A stretch of DNA of 64,000 nt. Origin: an uncultured Pelagibacteraceae bacterium (GTDB taxonomy: Bacteria; Pseudomonadota; Alphaproteobacteria; Pelagibacterales; Pelagibacteraceae). The notes beneath the pieces are model-generated. The model saw only the letters and a list, made by a program, of their open reading frames with translations, was not told the origin of the DNA and made no database searches. Positions within the stretch are counted from its first letter, which is position 1, and the number at the start of each line of letters is the position of its first letter. Position numbers and translations under genes: made by a program. Positions 31,303 through 39,553 of this stretch are shown here, piece after piece. The stretch lies in assembly GCA_902587095.1 (NCBI GenBank), contig CACIJY010000001.1, forward strand, positions 1 to 64,000, read 5' to 3'.

Positions 31303-31377
31303 TGGCTGGGGCGCTAGGATTCGAACCTAGGAATGGCGGTACCAAAAACCGCTGCCTTACCACTTGGCTACGCCCCA
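31303..31377 (-). tRNA. tRNA-Gln (anticodon TTG)
   Basis: Reading the minus strand from 31377 gives a complete cloverleaf: 7-bp acceptor stem TGGGGCG paired with CGCCCCA, D arm, anticodon arm with loop TTTTGGT (anticodon TTG, read UUG, for Gln), T arm with GGTTCGAATCC, discriminator G and an encoded CCA (31303-31305). It is the only tRNA in the window. It lies upstream of the CCA-adding enzyme-type gene on the same strand with a 4-nt spacer. Confidence 0.95.
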
Positions 31378-31410
31378 AAGTCAATTTCTTATAACATAAA
31401 GTTTTAATAT

Positions 31411-32241
31411 TTATATAGTTTTAGATAAAACAGACCAATATTTTGGGTAATTTTTTCTAAACTTTTTGAGGCTATTTATAATAGAATTTCTTGATTTAGA
31501 ATAGGCGACAAAACATGACCCCGATCCTGTCATTTTAACAAAATTTATCCCAGGCTGATTTTCGAGAAATTCAATAGGTTTTTTTAACTCTGGATATTTT
31601 TTTATTACGATATCTTGCAAATCATTTTTCAGACTGCCTAAATTATTGAATTTGTTTTTAATGTTTTTTAGTGGTTTTGAGTATTTTTTTACTTTGGAAA
31701 AAATATACTTTGTTGAACAACCATATTTTGGCATAAATAATAATAAAAAATATTTTGTCTTTTTGTTCAATATTCTTACAGGATTATTACCATCTAAATA
31801 CATAATATTTTTAAAAAATCCCAGTTTCACATCCTGTCCAATTGAGTCATTTATATTTTGTAATTTTTTTTTATTAATTTTAATAATTTTATTTTTCATG
31901 AAAATTTTAATTAAAGTGGCAGCATTCATAGATCCACCACCCATTCCTGACTTAGGAGGTATATTTTTTTTTACCATAACAAGATACTTTTTTTTCAATA
32001 ATTTTTTTTTGTCTAAAACAGATAAAGTTTTATAGATTGTATTACGACTAGTAATATTTTTTGAAAATTTACCTTTAAACAATATCTTATGTTTACGACT
32101 GCCTATCTGTCTTAGACTAATTTCATCATAAAGTGAAATCAGTGATACTATACTCTGTAATTTATGTAAATTTTTTGTTTTTCCTACAATATTTAAATTT
32201 AAATTTATTTTTGCATAAGACTTTTGTGATATCGTATTCAT
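31411..32241 (-). CDS. ispE: 4-diphosphocytidyl-2-C-methyl-D-erythritol kinase
   Basis: IspE is the GHMP-fold kinase of the MEP isoprenoid pathway, which also feeds the retinal and ubiquinone genes here. The 276-aa protein has the N-terminal SYAKINLNLNIVGKT, the ATP-binding GHMP motif KNIPPKSGMGGGSMNAATLI and the C-terminal KMTGSGSCFVAY. It follows the TPR gene on the same strand after 22 bp and precedes tRNA-Gln. Confidence 0.94.
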   Translation of the reverse strand: MNTISQKSYAKINLNLNIVGKTKNLHKLQSIVSLISLYDEISLRQIGSRKHKILFKGKFSKNITSRNTIYKTLSVLDKKKLLKKKYLVMVKKNIPPKSGMGGGSMNAATLIKIFMKNKIIKINKKKLQNINDSIGQDVKLGFFKNIMYLDGNNPVRILNKKTKYFLLLFMPKYGCSTKYIFSKVKKYSKPLKNIKNKFNNLGSLKNDLQDIVIKKYPELKKPIEFLENQPGINFVKMTGSGSCFVAYSKSRNSIINSLKKFRKNYPKYWSVLSKTI

Positions 32242-32263
32242 AGAAACGGTTTAATTAGTAAAA

Positions 32264-33931
32264 TTATAGTCCAAAAACTAATTTTTTTTCAATTTCTTTT
32301 TTTAGCTCTTCTTCGGTATCTTCTAATTTTAAAACTCCACTCCAAAAATATCTTGCCTGCATTTTTTTGTTAAGTCTCCATAATACATCACCGTAATGAT
32401 CATTAACTATTGGATCGTAAGGCATAAGTTTTACAGCTTTTTCTAGATATTTTTTTGCGTTAACAAAGTCTTCGATTAAATAATAGGCCCATCCTATTGA
32501 GTCGGTAATGTAAGGGTCATTTTCTCTTAAACTATAAGCTTCCTTTAACATATTCATTGCTTCAGGAATTTTGTAAGATCTCTCTAACCAGCTGTATCCA
32601 AGATAATTTAAAACATATGGTTCATCTGGATCTATTTTAAGAGACTCTATTAAATCTTCATCAGCTTTTAAAAAATCTTTTTTTCTTTCGTAACTAGTTC
32701 CTCTTTTATATAAAAGATCTGCATATTCCTCTGCACTATAATTTGGATATCTTATTAAATTTGAATAAATTTCTATTGCTCCCTCATAGTCTTGAAAATT
32801 TCTCAATATGTTTGCCATATCAAATAAAATCTTGTTTGATGGGTTTTGAATTTTTCTGTATTCTTTTTTGATAAATTTTAGAGCACTATCGTCATTTTTA
32901 GTCTCTTGGATAATTGATGCGTTTTTCTTCACTTTAAACCAGTTATATATAACGTTATCTTTTTCAATGTTACTTAGTTCATTTTTTACTAATTTATATT
33001 TTTTAGTATCCATGTAGTTTTCAATTAGTAATGTCGAATTAAGCGTAAAATTTGGGTTAAGATATTTTGCTAAGATAATATAAAAATTTGATTCTTTATA
33101 TAAACCTTGTGATGAATAAAGATTAGCGATTAAATAGAAAAACTCTGCAATAATATCTTTCTCATTTTTGCATGAAAATAAATTATTTAATTTGTTATAA
33201 TTTTTTTCTTCAATCCATTTTACTGATTGAGCAATTAACAATGGTTTATTAAGTTGATTAATATTTTGTAAAACCTGGTCTATTTTTTTAATTTTATTTT
33301 TTTCAATTAAATAATCTAAATAAAAATATATATATCTAGAGCTACTTCCATCATATTCTATAAATTCTTCAAATCTTTTAGTTGTATTTTTTAAATCAAA
33401 ATAACAGCTTAAAAAAGCTAAACTAATGTCGTCTAATTCTGCAAAATCATTGTTTTTATAACTTTTAATATTATTATTTTTAAAAACTTCTAAATAGTTT
33501 TTTAAAACTTTTGACAAAATAATATGGTATCTATCATCAGGATCAATTAAACTTTCTATTTTTTCTAAATTTAAGCTACTTTTTTCAAAATTTTTGTTCA
33601 TTATATTATCTGCTAAAAGAATCACTTCTTTCTCTAAAAAGGAATAATTGTTTGGAGAATACTTGATTTTCTTAATCGCCAAATCAACTTTTTCATTTGC
33701 AACCAGTGATTTTATATAATTTTTGAAATGTTCTTCGTGTCTGTCATTTAAGATCTTTGAATTTTCCAAGAATTTTAAGGAGTTTTTTGCATCATTATTA
33801 TTGATGGAAAGCACTGCTGAAAAATAATTAGATAAATTTTTTTCATCAAACTTATTCACATCACTTACTTTAGAAAACGATGAAGTTTGATATATTAAAA
33901 AAATAACAAGAAAATAAATGTATTTATGCAT
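32264..33931 (-). CDS. Exported TPR-repeat protein
   Basis: This 555-aa protein has an N-terminal signal sequence (YIYFLVIFLIYQTSSFS) with no clear lipobox cysteine. The C-terminal 200 residues contain tandem tetratricopeptide repeats, such as ADEDLIESLKIDPDEPYVLNYLG and AKKYLEKAVKLMPYDPIVNDHYG. TPR arrays bind partner proteins, but no specific role can be assigned. Position next to ispE is a recurrent alphaproteobacterial arrangement. Its start codon lies 11 bp from that of the divergent UDG gene. Confidence 0.82.
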   Translation of the reverse strand: MHKYIYFLVIFLIYQTSSFSKVSDVNKFDEKNLSNYFSAVLSINNNDAKNSLKFLENSKILNDRHEEHFKNYIKSLVANEKVDLAIKKIKYSPNNYSFLEKEVILLADNIMNKNFEKSSLNLEKIESLIDPDDRYHIILSKVLKNYLEVFKNNNIKSYKNNDFAELDDISLAFLSCYFDLKNTTKRFEEFIEYDGSSSRYIYFYLDYLIEKNKIKKIDQVLQNINQLNKPLLIAQSVKWIEEKNYNKLNNLFSCKNEKDIIAEFFYLIANLYSSQGLYKESNFYIILAKYLNPNFTLNSTLLIENYMDTKKYKLVKNELSNIEKDNVIYNWFKVKKNASIIQETKNDDSALKFIKKEYRKIQNPSNKILFDMANILRNFQDYEGAIEIYSNLIRYPNYSAEEYADLLYKRGTSYERKKDFLKADEDLIESLKIDPDEPYVLNYLGYSWLERSYKIPEAMNMLKEAYSLRENDPYITDSIGWAYYLIEDFVNAKKYLEKAVKLMPYDPIVNDHYGDVLWRLNKKMQARYFWSGVLKLEDTEEELKKEIEKKLVFGL

Positions 33932-33942
33932 ACATCAAACAT

Positions 33943-34638
33943 ATGTCTAAAAATAATTTAAATCAAAGAAATAAAATAGAAGATTTTTTATTTAAATCTA
34001 AGTTTGATTACGAAAATCAACCAATTAATAGATTGAAAAAAGTTGAAATAATTCAAAATAAACAAGAGTTGTTAAAAAAACTAAAACTAAAAATTGAAAA
34101 TTTGAAAGATTGTGAACTAAAAAATAATGCTAACAAAATTGTATTTAGTGATGGTAACGAAGATAGTTCGGTAATGATTATAGGTGAAGGACCAGGTCAA
34201 AAAGAAGATGAGCTAGGTAAACCGTTTGTGGGTGATGCGGGTATATTATTAAATAAAATGCTTGCAGCAATTAATTTAGACAGGAAAGATATTTATATTA
34301 CAAATGTTGTTAATTACAGGCCTCCTTCAAACAGAAAACCTGAAATGAAAGAAATTAAAAGATATTCTGAATATTTATACGAACACGTTGAAATTATTAA
34401 TCCAAAAATGATTATTCTACTTGGTAGTACAGCTATGGAAGCTTTTTTTGGATCAAATTTAAAAATATCAAAAGAAAGAGGTATTTGGAAAGAAATACTT
34501 ATCAAAAATAAAACCTTTTTGACAATGATAACTTTTCATCCAGCATATTTACTAAGACAAGCTGATCAAAAAAAATATTCTTGGTTAGATTTAAAAGAAA
34601 TAAGAAAGAAAATTGATGAACTTAAAATCAATATTTAA
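33943..34638 (+). CDS. Family-4-like uracil-DNA glycosylase, iron-sulfur ligands missing
   Basis: This 231-aa protein has the motifs of family-4/5-type uracil-DNA glycosylases: GEGPGQKEDELGKPFVGDAG with the water-activating region, NVVNYRPPSNRKP, and the C-terminal FHPAYLLRQ. Canonical family-4 enzymes bind a 4Fe-4S cluster through four cysteines. Here only one corresponding Cys remains (LKDCELKNN); the RPP-preceding Cys is Tyr, and the later Cys position in KRYSEYL is absent. It probably works without the cluster. Its end overlaps rnhB by 23 bp. Confidence 0.85.
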   Translation: MSKNNLNQRNKIEDFLFKSKFDYENQPINRLKKVEIIQNKQELLKKLKLKIENLKDCELKNNANKIVFSDGNEDSSVMIIGEGPGQKEDELGKPFVGDAGILLNKMLAAINLDRKDIYITNVVNYRPPSNRKPEMKEIKRYSEYLYEHVEIINPKMIILLGSTAMEAFFGSNLKISKERGIWKEILIKNKTFLTMITFHPAYLLRQADQKKYSWLDLKEIRKKIDELKINI

Positions 34639-35212
34639 AGGTATTCAAAATATTGCTGGCGTAGATGAAGTGGGTAGAGGCAGTTTAATAGGACCAGTTT
34701 ATGCATCTGCGGTTATATTAAAAAAAAACTGCGATGTTAAAAAATTGAAAGACTCAAAAAAATTAACAAAAAAAGAGCGTGAAGTTTTAAACAAATATAT
34801 AAAAAAAAATTCGTACTGGTCTATCGGTTCTGCATCAAAAGAAGAGATAGAGAAACTAAACATTCTAAATGCCTCTTTGTTAGCTATGAAAAGAGCTATA
34901 AAAAAATTAAAAAAAAAACCTCATTTGGTTTTAGTTGATGGTAACAGAATTCCGGTAATGAAAAATTATAATCTAAAATATGTAATTAAGGGTGATCAAA
35001 AAATACCTCAAATCTCAGCAGCCTCAATAGTTGCTAAAGTTTCTAGGGACAGTTTGATGAAAAAAATATCAAAGAATTTTTCAAAATATCAATGGAATAA
35101 AAATTGTGGATATGGAACAAAAGTTCATATTCAAGCAATTCGAAAATTCGGTGTAACAAAGCATCATAGAAGAACTTTCAAGCCTATACACAATATATTG
35201 AGTCCAAGATAA
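34616..35212 (+). CDS. rnhB: Ribonuclease HII
   Basis: RNase HII removes misincorporated ribonucleotides. From the ATG at 34616 it is 198 aa; the preceding in-frame TTG adds one residue. The catalytic acids are in AGVDEVGRGSLIGPVYAS (Asp, Glu) and HLVLVDGNRIP, and ISAASIVAKVSRD and GYGTKVH are conserved. It overlaps the UDG gene by 23 bp, giving a two-gene DNA-repair operon directly before ccrM. Confidence 0.95.
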   Translation: MNLKSIFKGIQNIAGVDEVGRGSLIGPVYASAVILKKNCDVKKLKDSKKLTKKEREVLNKYIKKNSYWSIGSASKEEIEKLNILNASLLAMKRAIKKLKKKPHLVLVDGNRIPVMKNYNLKYVIKGDQKIPQISAASIVAKVSRDSLMKKISKNFSKYQWNKNCGYGTKVHIQAIRKFGVTKHHRRTFKPIHNILSPR

Positions 35213-35250
35213 TAATAGACACAATTAATTCAAAATAATTCAATCATGAG

Positions 35251-35279
35251 TTGACGTAGAGTCATGCCTAGAGTCTAAT
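35251..35279 (+). promoter_or_regulatory. Candidate ccrM promoter with two GANTC sites
   Basis: TTGACG (35251-35256) and TCTAAT (35274-35279) are separated by exactly 17 bp, each one mismatch from the sigma70-type consensus. The spacer holds GAGTC at 35259-35263, and a second GAGTC at 35271-35275 runs into the -10 box. They are part of a direct repeat TAGAGTC with a 12-bp period. GANTC is the target of CcrM, whose start codon follows at 35293, so the promoter can be read as self-responsive to methylation. The sequences are directly visible; the regulation is inference. Confidence 0.6.
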
Positions 35280-35292
35280 TATCTTTTTAAAA

Positions 35293-36375
35293 ATGGAAAA
35301 GTTAAACTTAAAAAATAAAATTATTAATGGGGACAGTCTTAAAGAGCTAAAAAAAATCCCTAAAGAAACTTTCGATTTAATCTTTGCAGACCCGCCTTAC
35401 AATTTGCAATTAAAAAATCAACTCACTAGACCAGACAGATCTAAAGTGAGTGCAGTAAATGACAAATGGGATCAGTTTGAAAGCTTTAAAAAATACGATG
35501 ACTTTACATATGCATGGCTTGATGAATGTAAAAGAATTTTAAGAAAAAATGGAGCTATTTGGGTAATTGGTAGTTATCACAATATTTTTAGAGTTGGATC
35601 GGTTATTCAAAATTTAGGCTTTTGGATATTAAATGATGTTATATGGAATAAAAAAAATCCAATGCCTAATTTTAGAGGAACAAGATTTACTAATGCCCAT
35701 GAAACTTTAATTTGGGCATCGAAATCTGAAAAGTCTAAATACACTTTCAACTATCAATCTTTAAAATGTTTAAATGACGATCTTCAAATGAGATCTAACT
35801 GGGAGTTACCGATTTGTAATGGTTCTGAAAGACTAAAAAAGAATGGTAAAAAAGTGCATTCTACCCAAAAACCTGAGGCTCTACTTCACAGAATTTTATT
35901 AGCAACAACAAATAAAAATGATTTTGTTTTAGATCCTTTTTTAGGATCAGGAACAACGGCAACAGTTGCTAAGAAATTGGGAAGAAATTATTATGGTATT
36001 GAAAAGGAGAAAATCTATTTTAATGCAGCTGAGCAAAGGTTAAAAAAAACAAAACCTATAGAAGATGATTATTTAGATACTCTTCAAAATGGAAGATCTA
36101 AACCAAGAATACCTTTTGGCTCATTAGTTGAGTTAGGAATAATTAAACCAGGAACCACTATATACGATAATAAAAAGAAAATTAGTGCAAAAATAATGGC
36201 TGATGGGAGTATTAAGCATGAACAAACAGAAGGTTCAATTCATAAAGTAGCAGCCACAATTTTAGGAGCTGAAAGCTGCAATGGTTGGACTTTTTGGCAC
36301 TACAATTTTAACGGTAGCATTGTACCTATTGATCACTTAAGACAAAGACTAATATCTAGTAATCAAATTTTATAA
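35293..36375 (+). CDS. ccrM: Cell-cycle regulated adenine DNA methyltransferase CcrM (GANTC)
   Basis: CcrM methylates the adenine in GANTC and sets methylation timing in alphaproteobacterial cell cycles. The 360-aa protein has the N6-adenine catalytic motif DPPY near residue 33, the SAM-binding DPFLGSGTT, and a C-terminal RAMA-type domain ([22 protein letters not shown] to NGWTFWHYN) typical of CcrM. No cognate restriction enzyme is nearby, so it is an orphan. Its stop overlaps the convergent monooxygenase gene by 13 bp. Confidence 0.95.
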   Translation: MEKLNLKNKIINGDSLKELKKIPKETFDLIFADPPYNLQLKNQLTRPDRSKVSAVNDKWDQFESFKKYDDFTYAWLDECKRILRKNGAIWVIGSYHNIFRVGSVIQNLGFWILNDVIWNKKNPMPNFRGTRFTNAHETLIWASKSEKSKYTFNYQSLKCLNDDLQMRSNWELPICNGSERLKKNGKKVHSTQKPEALLHRILLATTNKNDFVLDPFLGSGTTATVAKKLGRNYYGIEKEKIYFNAAEQRLKKTKPIEDDYLDTLQNGRSKPRIPFGSLVELGIIKPGTTIYDNKKKISAKIMADGSIKHEQTEGSIHKVAATILGAESCNGWTFWHYNFNGSIVPIDHLRQRLISSNQIL

Positions 36376-37508
36376 ATTCTACCTAAATAATATTCTAGAA
36401 ATTTTTTACTTTTTACTAATCTTTTTAGGAAAATATTTCTAAAAAATATTATTAAAGGATTTGATAAATGAAAAGCAAACAAGTTAAATTTTGATCTAAA
36501 ATTAATCATTTTTAACTTATTTACCCTCTTTTTGAAAAAATTGACTTCTTTATCGGTATTTAAAGACACAAACAATTCATAAGCACTCTCAATCGATTGC
36601 GATGCACCTTGTGCAAATGATGGTGGAAAGGCAAAAAAAGCATCACCTATCAAATGAATATTATTATTATGTATTTTGAGAAACTTATCACTAACAAACA
36701 CTGGAAATATTTTTAATTCCTTAATACCTGTAACAAATTCCTTAATTTCTTGGGGGACATTTTCTAAAATTCTTTTGATAAAGGAATTTTCACTAAATAG
36801 TGAATAATTACCTTGTTCCTCTAATGAAAGAGAATGTTTCATAATAGCAATAAAATTTAAATCACCATTAGAATTTAATGGGTAAATAACATGATGGAAG
36901 TTTGGACCTAAAAACAAAGCTATATTTTTTTTGTTCACTTTTTCAGGAAATTTAGTTAATTTACCTCTAATAGCTAATGTGTCATTATATTTTGGTTTTA
37001 CTTTGTTATTTGAAATTAGATTTTTACTCTTTGAAAAAACTCCATCGGCAATAATCAAGTAATCACATTCTTTAGTTACATTATTTTCAAATGAAATTTT
37101 AATTTGTTTTTCTTGGTCATTTATTTTTGAAATTTTAAAACCAGTTTTAATTATGTCGCCCAAATCTTTTTTTAAAAAATTTATTAAAGTTGATCTTTTT
37201 AGTGTTGTATACTTGATGTCATCTGTATTGAAATTCGCAACATCTAGATCACAGATTTTATTTGATGAATTAATTGAAAAAAAATCAATTTTTTCAGGAT
37301 TAAATTTTTCATTATCAGATAATTTATTAAACCCAATTTTATTCAAAAGCTTAACGCTATTGACTGAAAGTTGAATACCGTAGCCATCCTCTAAATCAAT
37401 AATGTCGTTTTTTTCATAAATTGTAATTTCATAATTTAAACTATTTTTAAAAAGATTTGCGATGTACAAACCTGAGATGCCTGCTCCAATTATCGCAATT
37501 TTTTTCAT
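36363..37508 (-). CDS. FAD-dependent monooxygenase
   Basis: This 381-aa flavoprotein is of the aromatic hydroxylase type (UbiH/salicylate hydroxylase branch). The FAD-binding Gly-x-Gly-x2-Gly is [12 protein letters not shown] at the N-terminus, the Asp-Gly motif is IADGVFS, and the ribityl-binding motif is [22 protein letters not shown]. The substrate is unknown; a role in ubiquinone ring hydroxylation or in aromatic catabolism is possible. Its start abuts the mutY stop. Confidence 0.8.
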   Translation of the reverse strand: MKKIAIIGAGISGLYIANLFKNSLNYEITIYEKNDIIDLEDGYGIQLSVNSVKLLNKIGFNKLSDNEKFNPEKIDFFSINSSNKICDLDVANFNTDDIKYTTLKRSTLINFLKKDLGDIIKTGFKISKINDQEKQIKISFENNVTKECDYLIIADGVFSKSKNLISNNKVKPKYNDTLAIRGKLTKFPEKVNKKNIALFLGPNFHHVIYPLNSNGDLNFIAIMKHSLSLEEQGNYSLFSENSFIKRILENVPQEIKEFVTGIKELKIFPVFVSDKFLKIHNNNIHLIGDAFFAFPPSFAQGASQSIESAYELFVSLNTDKEVNFFKKRVNKLKMINFRSKFNLFAFHLSNPLIIFFRNIFLKRLVKSKKFLEYYLGRIYKI

Positions 37509-38488
37509 TAATTTTTCTCGAGATATTTAACTACTTTTTTAGTGAATGTTGGCAACATATAATTATTTAATTTTCTTTGATCAATCCAAGTAGATGATGA
37601 ATATTTATTGATATTTTTTAAATGTAGTATTTTTATATTCATATTCATATTAGACAATTTAATATTAAGACTTTTATTAAATTTTTTAGGTTTATTTAGT
37701 TCTTCCATGGGAAAAATTCTTAAGTTTTTTAAAAAATTAAATTTAGTATTTTTTATTAATAAATATTTTTGATTTTTTTTATAAACTTTGAGTAAAAAAT
37801 ATTTGTCTTTATATTTTTTTGAATTTTTTGTTAAATTAAAGTCTTTCTTTTTAAAAGATTTGCATTTTTTAGTTATAGGGCATTGGCAGCACATTGGGTT
37901 GGTAGGTTTACAAACTAAAGCACCAAATTCCATAAGTGCCTGAGCATAATCACTTGAACGGTTTGAAAATCCTAAAATAGACTTTTTTTCAATTAAATTT
38001 TCTTTCTGAATTTCTTTTTCTTTTTTTAAATAAAGGTATCTTTTTATAATCCTTTCTACATTTCCATCTAGTGGAATATATGGCTTATTGAATGCAATAG
38101 CTAAAATTGCATTAGCAGTATAATCTCCAATACCGGATAGTGATTTCAAATCGTCGAAATTATCAGGTATTACTCCATTAAAATTTTTAATTACAGACTG
38201 CGCTGCTTTCTTTAAGTTTCTTGCTCTTGAATAATATCCAAGACCTTCCCAAAGTTTAATTAGTTTTTTGTTATCAACACTTGCAAGTTTTTTTATGTTT
38301 GGAATTTCTTTAACAAATTTGTTAAAGTATGGAATTACGGTTGCTACTTGAGTTTGTTGCAACATAAATTCACTAATTAACGTATTATACTGTCTTTTTT
38401 CTTTAGAAACATTTTTTCGCCATGGTAATGATCTTTTATTTAAATCATACCATTTCAGAATGTTTTTTGTTACAAATGGATCGTTCAT
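37508..38488 (-). CDS. mutY: A/G-specific adenine glycosylase MutY
   Basis: MutY removes adenine mispaired with 8-oxoguanine. About 326 aa from the ATG at 38488; the longer TTG start at 38494 adds two residues. Visible are the catalytic LMLQQTQVATVIPYF, the helix-hairpin-helix LSGIGDYTANAI with its Asp, and the 4Fe-4S cluster loop Cys-x6-Cys-x2-Cys-x5-Cys in CKPTNPMCCQCPITKKC. The C-terminal MutT-like domain is weak. Its ATG touches the ATG of the divergent dciA-like gene. Confidence 0.95.
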   Translation of the reverse strand: MNDPFVTKNILKWYDLNKRSLPWRKNVSKEKRQYNTLISEFMLQQTQVATVIPYFNKFVKEIPNIKKLASVDNKKLIKLWEGLGYYSRARNLKKAAQSVIKNFNGVIPDNFDDLKSLSGIGDYTANAILAIAFNKPYIPLDGNVERIIKRYLYLKKEKEIQKENLIEKKSILGFSNRSSDYAQALMEFGALVCKPTNPMCCQCPITKKCKSFKKKDFNLTKNSKKYKDKYFLLKVYKKNQKYLLIKNTKFNFLKNLRIFPMEELNKPKKFNKSLNIKLSNMNMNIKILHLKNINKYSSSTWIDQRKLNNYMLPTFTKKVVKYLEKN

Positions 38489-38965
38489 ATGCAATTTAAA
38501 AAATATACTAAGCAGAGATTAGGGGGCATTCAAGGTCTAAGATCTTTTAAAGACACTTTGCCCACAAAAGTTAAAAAAATCATAAATAAAAAAGGTAGTA
38601 TATTTCCTGAAATATTAAATAATTGGAAATACATAGTAGGTAAAGAATTATTCGATATTTGTTATCCAAACAAATTTAAGAGTTCAAACAGAGTAAGAGG
38701 ATCGACATTAGAAATTATGGTAAATAGAGGTAGTGAAGTGGATGTGGAGTATTCTAAAAAACAAATTATGAATAAATTAAATTCAATTTTTGGTTATGTA
38801 GTGGTCGATAAAATAAAGATAATAACTTTTGAAAAAAATGAGAAAATTAATTTAGAAAAAAGTAAAAGTGCGTCAAAAAGAGATTTCTCAAAAAGTTTGA
38901 ACGGCATTAAAAATGTAAATATTAAAAATGCTCTTAAAGAATTAATTAATTCATATAAAAAATAA
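38489..38965 (+). CDS. DUF721 protein, DciA-like
   Basis: This 158-aa protein fits the DUF721 family, whose DciA members load replicative helicase in bacteria lacking DnaC. The KH-like domain is seen as ILNNWKYIVGKELFDICYPNKFK followed by GSTLEIMVNRGSEVDVEYSKKQIMNKLN. It has a disordered Lys-rich C-terminal stretch. It starts back-to-back with mutY and is followed without gap by the dsbA-like gene. The order mutY-DUF721-dsbA-smc is conserved in alphaproteobacteria. Confidence 0.78.
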   Translation: MQFKKYTKQRLGGIQGLRSFKDTLPTKVKKIINKKGSIFPEILNNWKYIVGKELFDICYPNKFKSSNRVRGSTLEIMVNRGSEVDVEYSKKQIMNKLNSIFGYVVVDKIKIITFEKNEKINLEKSKSASKRDFSKSLNGIKNVNIKNALKELINSYKK

Positions 38966-39547
38966 ATGAAAAAAATAAAAACTATATTATTATTTGTGTT
39001 TATTGCATTGTCTAATCCGTCTTACGCTGAAACAATTAAGCCAATAATTGATGGAAATAGTAATGCAAAAATAAAACTTGTAGTTTATGAATCTTTAACA
39101 TGTTCTTATTGTGCTAACTTTCATAAGAATGTTTATCCAGAATTAAAGAAAAATTTTATTGATGAGGGGATTATATCAATTGAATATAAAAGTTTTCCAT
39201 TAAATATTGCTGCTTTAAATGCTTCAAAGTTTGCACATTGTGAGAACGACGGGAATTCTGAATTACTTCACTTTTTATATGATAACCAGAACGAATGGGC
39301 AAAAGGTTCGACAGCTGAAGAATATAACAAAAATCTAATCAAAGTTATTAAATCTGGAAACTTTAAAATTGATGAGCAAAAATGCTTGGAGAATAAGTCG
39401 TTAGAGGATCATATACTTAACGACCGAATCGAAGGGGTAAAAAGTTTTAATATAAACTCAACCCCTACTCTATTAATAAATGGGAAAAAGTTCGAAAAAT
39501 CACTTACATACAAAAATTTGAAAAAAGCTATAGAAAAACTATTATAG
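38966..39547 (+). CDS. Exported DsbA-like thiol-disulfide oxidoreductase
   Basis: This 193-aa periplasmic thioredoxin-fold protein has a signal peptide (KTILLFVFIALSNPSYAE). The redox motif is CSYC in YESLTCSYCANF, and the cis-proline loop is NSTPTLLINGK. It fits the DsbA/BdbD-like group next to smc in alphaproteobacteria. It probably oxidises or isomerises cysteines in exported proteins such as the cytochromes. It starts directly at the previous stop. Confidence 0.88.
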   Translation: MKKIKTILLFVFIALSNPSYAETIKPIIDGNSNAKIKLVVYESLTCSYCANFHKNVYPELKKNFIDEGIISIEYKSFPLNIAALNASKFAHCENDGNSELLHFLYDNQNEWAKGSTAEEYNKNLIKVIKSGNFKIDEQKCLENKSLEDHILNDRIEGVKSFNINSTPTLLINGKKFEKSLTYKNLKKAIEKLL

Positions 39548-39553
39548 TTTTTA

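Noticed and set aside
23227-35252. CATGAGTT near the starts of carA, rplY and ccrM as a shared regulatory motif
   Set aside because: The 8-mer is expected a few times by chance in a window of this size and composition, and flanking bases are not conserved between the three sites.
35293-36375. Restriction-modification system
   Set aside because: Only the CcrM-type methyltransferase is present; neighbours are rnhB and a flavin monooxygenase, and no endonuclease or specificity subunit is seen.
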